From assembly GCA_003024985.2 (NCBI GenBank), contig PXIH01S0029145.1: a stretch of 10,866 nt of DNA; one strand, 5' to 3'. The stretch comes from Euperipatoides rowelli. Its lineage: Eukaryota > Onychophora > Udeonychophora > Euonychophora > Peripatopsidae. Shown piece after piece: positions 6,922 to 10,866 of this stretch. Within the stretch, counting starts at the first letter, position 1. The number at the start of each line of letters is the position of its first letter. Under the pieces are notes generated by a model, which saw nothing but the letters and a program-made list of their open reading frames with translations, was not told the DNA's origin and searched no databases. The position numbers and the translations under genes are program-made.

Positions 6922-7408
6922 GTGAGGGATTATACTATTGAAAGTAGTGTTTTTAGAACTGAATATTTTTAATTATTAAAATAAAGTGTTTGTTGACTCA
7001 TTAATATTGGCTTAAATAAAACTCATGTAGATGGACTAATTTATCACAGTAGAATAAGTAGCAGAGAAAAGAACTAAAATATCAAGTTCAAAAAGTAAAA
7101 TTTCACTCTATTGATTTGGATTAATTGCTTTTTCATTCATCACATGAGATCAATCAGATCAGTAGTCAGATCAACTAATGATTGCCACAGCCATAGATAT
7201 TGCAGGAATTTTCCAATAAAGTACTTAGACAGGGGAATCCCTGTTCTCCATTTTAAAGTCAGCTTTACGAAATTCTATCAAAACTAAATATTGTCTTATA
7301 AATTAGATACAACACGTGTTCCAGCCTTGAATTCTTGGAGACTCACTTTGTTCTTCCTAAATCCATCTTCTCAGTCTAATTTGCTTGAAGAAAGAGTCAT
7401 TTTAATTG
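6922..7408. other. Probable intron downstream of the TMEM179-like exon
   Basis: It starts with the donor GTGAGG. No following exon with the expected Trp-Ser/Ala-Trp fourth membrane segment was found here or further along on the plus strand. Confidence 0.55.
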
Positions 7409-7430
7409 CTTTAAAAGTGCACTTTTAAAG
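7409..7430. repeat. 22-bp perfect palindrome
   Basis: CTTTAAAAGTG followed directly by its exact reverse complement, centred on GTGCAC with no spacer. It could be a dimeric-protein site or chance. Nothing around it supports a choice. Confidence 0.85.
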
Positions 7431-7758
7431 TTACCTGTAAGTTGAGGAATGTCAGTAGTGTGTATATTACCATTTTATTTATTTTTTAAATTGTGTTCAC
7501 ATTTGATTCTCCATTGAGAAAAAAAAAATATTGATTTAAAAATGTGTATATTTTTCCTATAAGAAAAAAAAATAGGATTACCTTCAGGAATACAGTGATG
7601 GCTGGATAAATTTACATATTAATTTAATAATTGATCAATTAAATCTACACAGGTGAGATGTTCAAGTTCCATAAAACCTTTCCAACAATCTATATAATAA
7701 AATAACCTAAGTAGTTTGTTAAATTTTATCCGACACAATTTTTTAAAAACAGAATTGA
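7431..7758. other. Unannotated AT-rich stretch
   Basis: Poly-A runs at 7519-7527 and 7564-7572. No gene or repeat was supported. Confidence 0.45.
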
Positions 7759-7780
7759 GGGAGGAGGGAGGGGAGGGGGG
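7759..7780 (+). other. G-run tract with quadruplex-forming pattern
   Basis: Four runs of at least three G (7759-7761, 7766-7768, 7770-7773, 7775-7780) are separated by loops of one to four bases. This meets the usual G-quadruplex pattern on the plus strand. It stands out in an AT-rich intron. Confidence 0.75.
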
Positions 7781-8099
7781 AAGTAATATAATATGAAAAA
7801 AAAAAACATGACATTATTAGAAATAAAATATGCAATTGATTTATTTTATATAAGGACAAAACTAGTATTATTCCAAATACAACTTTTGCCAAGAAATAAA
7901 AATAAAACAAATGTTTAAAACATACAAAAAGAAAGAAAACAAGGGGGTGTGTAAGTAAGGAGGAAGATTGATGGGTGTAAGTGTTAGCTAAATTTATCCA
8001 GAAAAGATAAATATTAACATTAAAATCCTGGGTAAGAAAGTTTAATGTGTAATAATAATTATCTTATATGAAACTGTTTGTCAATCTATATGAGATAAT
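7781..8099. other. Unannotated AT-rich stretch
   Basis: A-runs and purine-rich patches, for example GGGGGTGTGTAAG near 7944. No gene was supported. Confidence 0.4.
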
Positions 8100-8335
8100 A
8101 AACTGGTGTCAAAACTTTGCTGGAATTGCTGCAAGATTAAGATCATTGGATTCTCTAATTATTATATCAGCCATGGAGATAGGAAAAAGGCGAGAGAGAG
8201 TAAGCCGAATCTATGCTACGTTAAGTCTAGAGGTCTGTAGGCGGATCTTGTTGGCACATTTTGATACATCCAAAACAAGCAAAAACAGCCATATCACATG
8301 CAACCCAACTGAAGTTTCTCTGAAGTATGCAACTA
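8100..8335. other. Unidentified block of higher complexity and GC
   Basis: This stretch differs from its surroundings: less AT-rich, few homopolymers, and open in one plus-strand frame (a 118-codon frame from 8068 to 8424, including EIGKRRERVSRIYATLSLEV). The frame's last third falls back into AT-rich sequence and reads as noncoding, and there is no clear acceptor or start context. I recognise no domain on either strand. It could be a fragment of an unknown interspersed repeat, a decayed transposon piece, or less likely an exon. No target duplication or terminal repeat was found around it. Confidence 0.35.
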
Positions 8336-8429
8336 TCAATATATTTTTCATTTTGTTATTCATAAAATTAATAAAAAAAATTTTTTATTGCATGCAAGTG
8401 GATTTAGCGAGTAAAAAGCCATGAGAGAG

Positions 8430-8838
8430 TAGTTGTGTGGGTATCCGATATCAGCTGATGACAAACTACAGTTGTAATCGAACATTTATAGTGCATTGAG
8501 CACCAGCATTTCAAGCAAGTATTAATTTTATTTCAAATCCTATGAAGAGACCGAACTGTACCAACTGATTAAGTGTGCACCAACTCTGCTGATTCATGCT
8601 TCTGCACAGGTCCAGTCTAAGTTAGTGTGCATGCTACTTTATTAACTGAAGCAGTCTAGTTCAGTTGCATCTATAGATGTGTGTGCTTTTAATAATAACA
8701 TAAACATATAGTGTATGAGTGAAGTCAGTAAAAGTACATTATAAATTATATTGTGCATCCCACAATAGAGCAGTAAAACTTTTTGGTTCACCCAACAAAA
8801 AAATTTCAGTTGGACATACCTGAGATACGAAGTCATGC
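8430..8838. other. Unannotated stretch
   Basis: Mixed composition, less AT-rich than average between about 8540 and 8660. No reading frame, repeat or RNA feature was supported on either strand. Confidence 0.4.
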
Positions 8839-8846
8839 ATCTAGGT

Positions 8847-9163
8847 CAAGGGTTCCCAACCTTTTTGTACCCTGGAGCACATTATAAAATACCGGTAGGA
8901 TGGCGGGCACCATCTATATTTTCTGTAATGACGAAAATATATGCACAGATGTCAAAAATGTGGTAGGATCTGGAATAACTATTCACTGGTCACCAAGTAA
9001 GATATGTAGAGAAATGTTTTACTTGGGTTTGTTTTATGTCTTTGTTGGACAGGTAATTTGTCATTGTAGACTAATCACTCATGCTGGCTTTGCCGCCGTC
9101 TTATTCGAGGAGGTGGAAAGAATAGCTTTAATTGCTGAGGAAAGTTTTTCATTTTGTTTTTGA
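8847..9163. mobile_element. hAT-like element fragment with one recognisable terminus
   Basis: CAAGGGTTCCCAACCTTTTT at 8847-8866 closely resembles the CAGGGGTTCCCAACC-type terminus of Charlie-like hAT transposons. The eight bases before it, ATCTAGGT, resemble the CTAG-centred 8-bp targets of that group. The following sequence (ACCGGTAGGATGGCGGGCAC near 8891) is subterminal-like. No matching inverted terminus (GGTTGGGAACC) or second target copy was found downstream, so the right limit is uncertain and the copy is truncated or very long. The 87-codon frame at 8900-9163 has no domain that I recognise and is not called as a gene. Confidence 0.5.
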
Positions 9164-9664
9164 ATGTGGAAATCAGGCTGCTCGCTCGCTCTCTCTGAAA
9201 TAGGGAATACTTCCACACTTAGTTTAATAATATGGTAACATTCTCCGATATTATTTCTTTTATCATAGGAAAGTGTAGAAAGTCCTTACAGGGTTAGTAT
9301 GTGTTCTTTTTGGGTATATCAAAGCTATCTGGAAAAAAATCCCTCTGTCTTCGATTCCTTGTCTTGAGTGGCTATAATGCTCATTTTCTAGTCATGACTT
9401 TTTTATGAAGTTCTTTTCTCAAATTTTAAGGGTCTCATTATGTTTTTTGTTTCTTCTTTTTTTGTTATAGTGTACAAAATTAATGTATATTTAATCATTC
9501 ATGAATTCAATATATTAATTTGTTATAATGTAAATTTGTGTATCAAGCTGTGTACAAATTAGATATAAATGGGTTTTTTTCCCCTAATAAATTTTTTTAG
9601 GGACAAATGCCTAAAAAAAAAATATTAAGTGTCTCATAATATTTATTATTGTATTTTCTGCTAT
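9164..9664. other. Unannotated stretch
   Basis: It opens with a CTCGCTCGCTCTCTCTC pyrimidine run near 9181-9196, then becomes AT-rich. Weak 10-bp inverted arms TTTTTTTAGG/CCTAAAAAAA occur at 9592-9619. No gene was supported. Confidence 0.4.
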
Positions 9665-9786
9665 GATTTTATAAATAAGTGGGTATGACTTTATGGTATA
9701 ATATCAGAATTATGAAGGAGGCTGTGCTTTTACAAATAATTGGGCATAACTTTATTTTATGATACATTAATGTGTGAGGATCTTAA
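9665..9786. repeat. Two-copy degenerate 61-bp direct repeat
   Basis: GATTTTATAAATAAGTGGGT (from 9665) and GCTTTTACAAATAATTGGGC (from 9726) begin copies that stay alignable through ATGACTTTAT/ATAACTTTAT for about 40 bp and more weakly beyond. The period is 61 bp. Likely an old local duplication. Confidence 0.6.
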
Positions 9787-10270
9787 CTTGGACCTCATAT
9801 TAAAATACAGTTCATTAAAACTAGTCATTATGGTAGTGTATAGATCTATGTTTGATATAGATCAATTGGCTAATGCGCAGGTAAATCTAATAGAATATTA
9901 TCACAAATTAAATTAACATTATTTATAAACAACAATATTTACCAAGCATTATTTGAAAAAGCATTTGATTCTTTCATTTATGGTGATGCGGATAAGACAC
10001 GATATTATTGGCATTTAAATGATGGCAAAATTATTAAATTGTTTTTAAACATACTAGCAATTTATTTTGTTCAAATTACGTTTATTTTATTGATTTATTG
10101 GAACCTAATTCTTGAAATTTCTTATTACACGATTTTCCTTTTCCTAATTTGAATTAATTAATTTTTAAAATTTATTAAGCTATAAATAATTTATTGGAAT
10201 TAAAATTATTTTATTAAAAAAAAAAAGAGAGAGAAATCTCTTAATAGTCATTTATTTTTACAATCAATAC
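9787..10270. other. Unannotated AT-rich stretch
   Basis: Extremely AT-rich, with A-runs followed by GAGAGAG at 10217-10233. No gene was supported. Confidence 0.4.
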
Positions 10271-10309
10271 TTAAAAATAAATAATAAATAAATAAAAAAT
10301 AAATAAAAT
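10271..10309. repeat. AAAT/AAT-type low-complexity run
   Basis: Consecutive AAATA/AATA units with small irregularities: a degenerate tetranucleotide microsatellite. Confidence 0.8.
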
Positions 10310-10757
10310 CTTAACTAACAAGGGAAATGAACTGGCAAAAATATTTGCAAATGAAAGATTTAAAAAACCTAACCCGGTTTTAATATTACTGTATAAAACA
10401 TAATTTGTACTTCATCGTTTGACATAAATATTTTCACCTAAGAATGCTCAAATAATTCTTGAAGTAAAGAACAGTTTCTTAGAAGAGCTTCACTATTTTC
10501 TTCAGTCAACCGCACTTTGAAAATCAATATCTTATTTTAATAGATTTTCTTTCTGCCTCAGAGGAAGTGATCAAAGATGAAATGAATGTATTTGAATATA
10601 TTGAAAAACTCTAAAAAAAAAAAAAGAAAGGTATTTTATTTTAAAGTTGTTTAACAAAGAATATTGGTAATAAATGAAATCATGAGAGGACGTGTGATTA
10701 TGTCCAATTTTGAACATACATCTCTTTAATAATGAAAGTTAGAATTCAAGGTTCATC
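10310..10757. other. Unannotated AT-rich stretch
   Basis: No exon or transposon end was found. It includes an A-run near 10613-10624. Confidence 0.4.
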
Positions 10758-10777
10758 TTTTTTATTTATTTATTTAA
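10758..10777. repeat. (TTTA)n microsatellite
   Basis: About three to four TTTA units directly before the terminal tandem repeat, possibly marking the edge of an inserted element. Confidence 0.7.
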
Positions 10778-10789
10778 TCACTAGCAAAT

Positions 10790-10866
10790 AAGCCCGTTCC
10801 ACGGGCATCAAACGTTTTTTGTTTAATCCCATTCCACAGACATCCAACATTTTTTTGTTTAAGCCC
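10790..10866. repeat. 35-36 bp tandem repeat with GC hairpin, continuing off the window
   Basis: CCC anchors at 10793, 10828 and 10864 give periods of 35 and 36 bp. Each unit reads about TAAGCCCGTTCCACGGGCAT then CAAACGTTTTTTGTT. In the first unit GCCCGT (10792-10797) and ACGGGC (10801-10806) form a 6-bp stem around TCC. In the second unit the stem is broken (CCCATTCCACAGAC). The preceding ACTAGCAAATAAGCCCG resembles the edge of widespread animal repeats with an ACCCGTGC-type hairpin. The element class cannot be told from the part visible. Confidence 0.75.

Noticed and set aside
8900-9163. 87-codon plus-strand reading frame as a gene
   Set aside because: It starts just inside a hAT-like terminus, shows no recognisable domain, and has no splice or promoter support. 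It is reported only as part of the element fragment.
9592-9619. TTTTTTTAGG/CCTAAAAAAA inverted repeat as a terminator or transposon hairpin
   Set aside because: The arms are mostly homopolymer and likely to arise by chance in this AT-rich sequence.

Overview
The window looks like AT-rich intronic and intergenic DNA from an animal nuclear genome, most likely an arthropod and probably an insect. The evidence is strong A/T bias, homopolymer runs, almost no long reading frames, one clear spliced exon with canonical acceptor and donor, and a mix of piggyBac, PIF/Harbinger, hAT and tRNA-type SINE relics. No bacterial operon, rRNA, intact tRNA, CRISPR array or viral gene is visible. The species cannot be fixed from the sequence.

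The only convincing host coding sequence is one 138-bp exon at 6784-6921 (+). It encodes a transmembrane helix followed by a Trp-Cys motif and aligns without gaps to the third membrane segment of the TMEM179 family. No neighbouring exon was found, so the flanking introns would exceed about 6.7 kb upstream and 3.9 kb downstream. If so, every repeat and mobile element described here on at least one side of the exon lies in introns of this gene.

Layout: 1-309 is a satellite-like tandem repeat with C-runs (about 132-142 bp period). 759-1150 is a second, unrelated degenerate tandem repeat (about 125 bp). 1567-1950 holds four copies of a third repeat centred on CCAAAATGG. 2207-2948 is a complete 742-bp PIF/Harbinger-type non-autonomous element with TAA duplications; it keeps the start of a MADF-like reading frame, broken by a stop codon. 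3964-4003 is a near-perfect 40-bp palindrome. 4394-5012 is a nested insertion: a 346-bp tRNA-like SINE on the minus strand with 13-bp target duplications, interrupted beside its box A by a 243-bp piggyBac-type MITE in a TTAA. 6784-6921 is the exon. 8100-8330 is an unidentified block of richer base composition. 8847 onward starts with a hAT-like terminus. 10793-10866 starts a 35-36 bp tandem repeat with a small GC hairpin that runs off the window.

Nothing here supports a new multi-gene system. The most informative structures are the nested SINE/piggyBac insertion, the Harbinger element with its captured MADF start, and the SINE's unusual paired CCGGTG/CACCGG hairpins.
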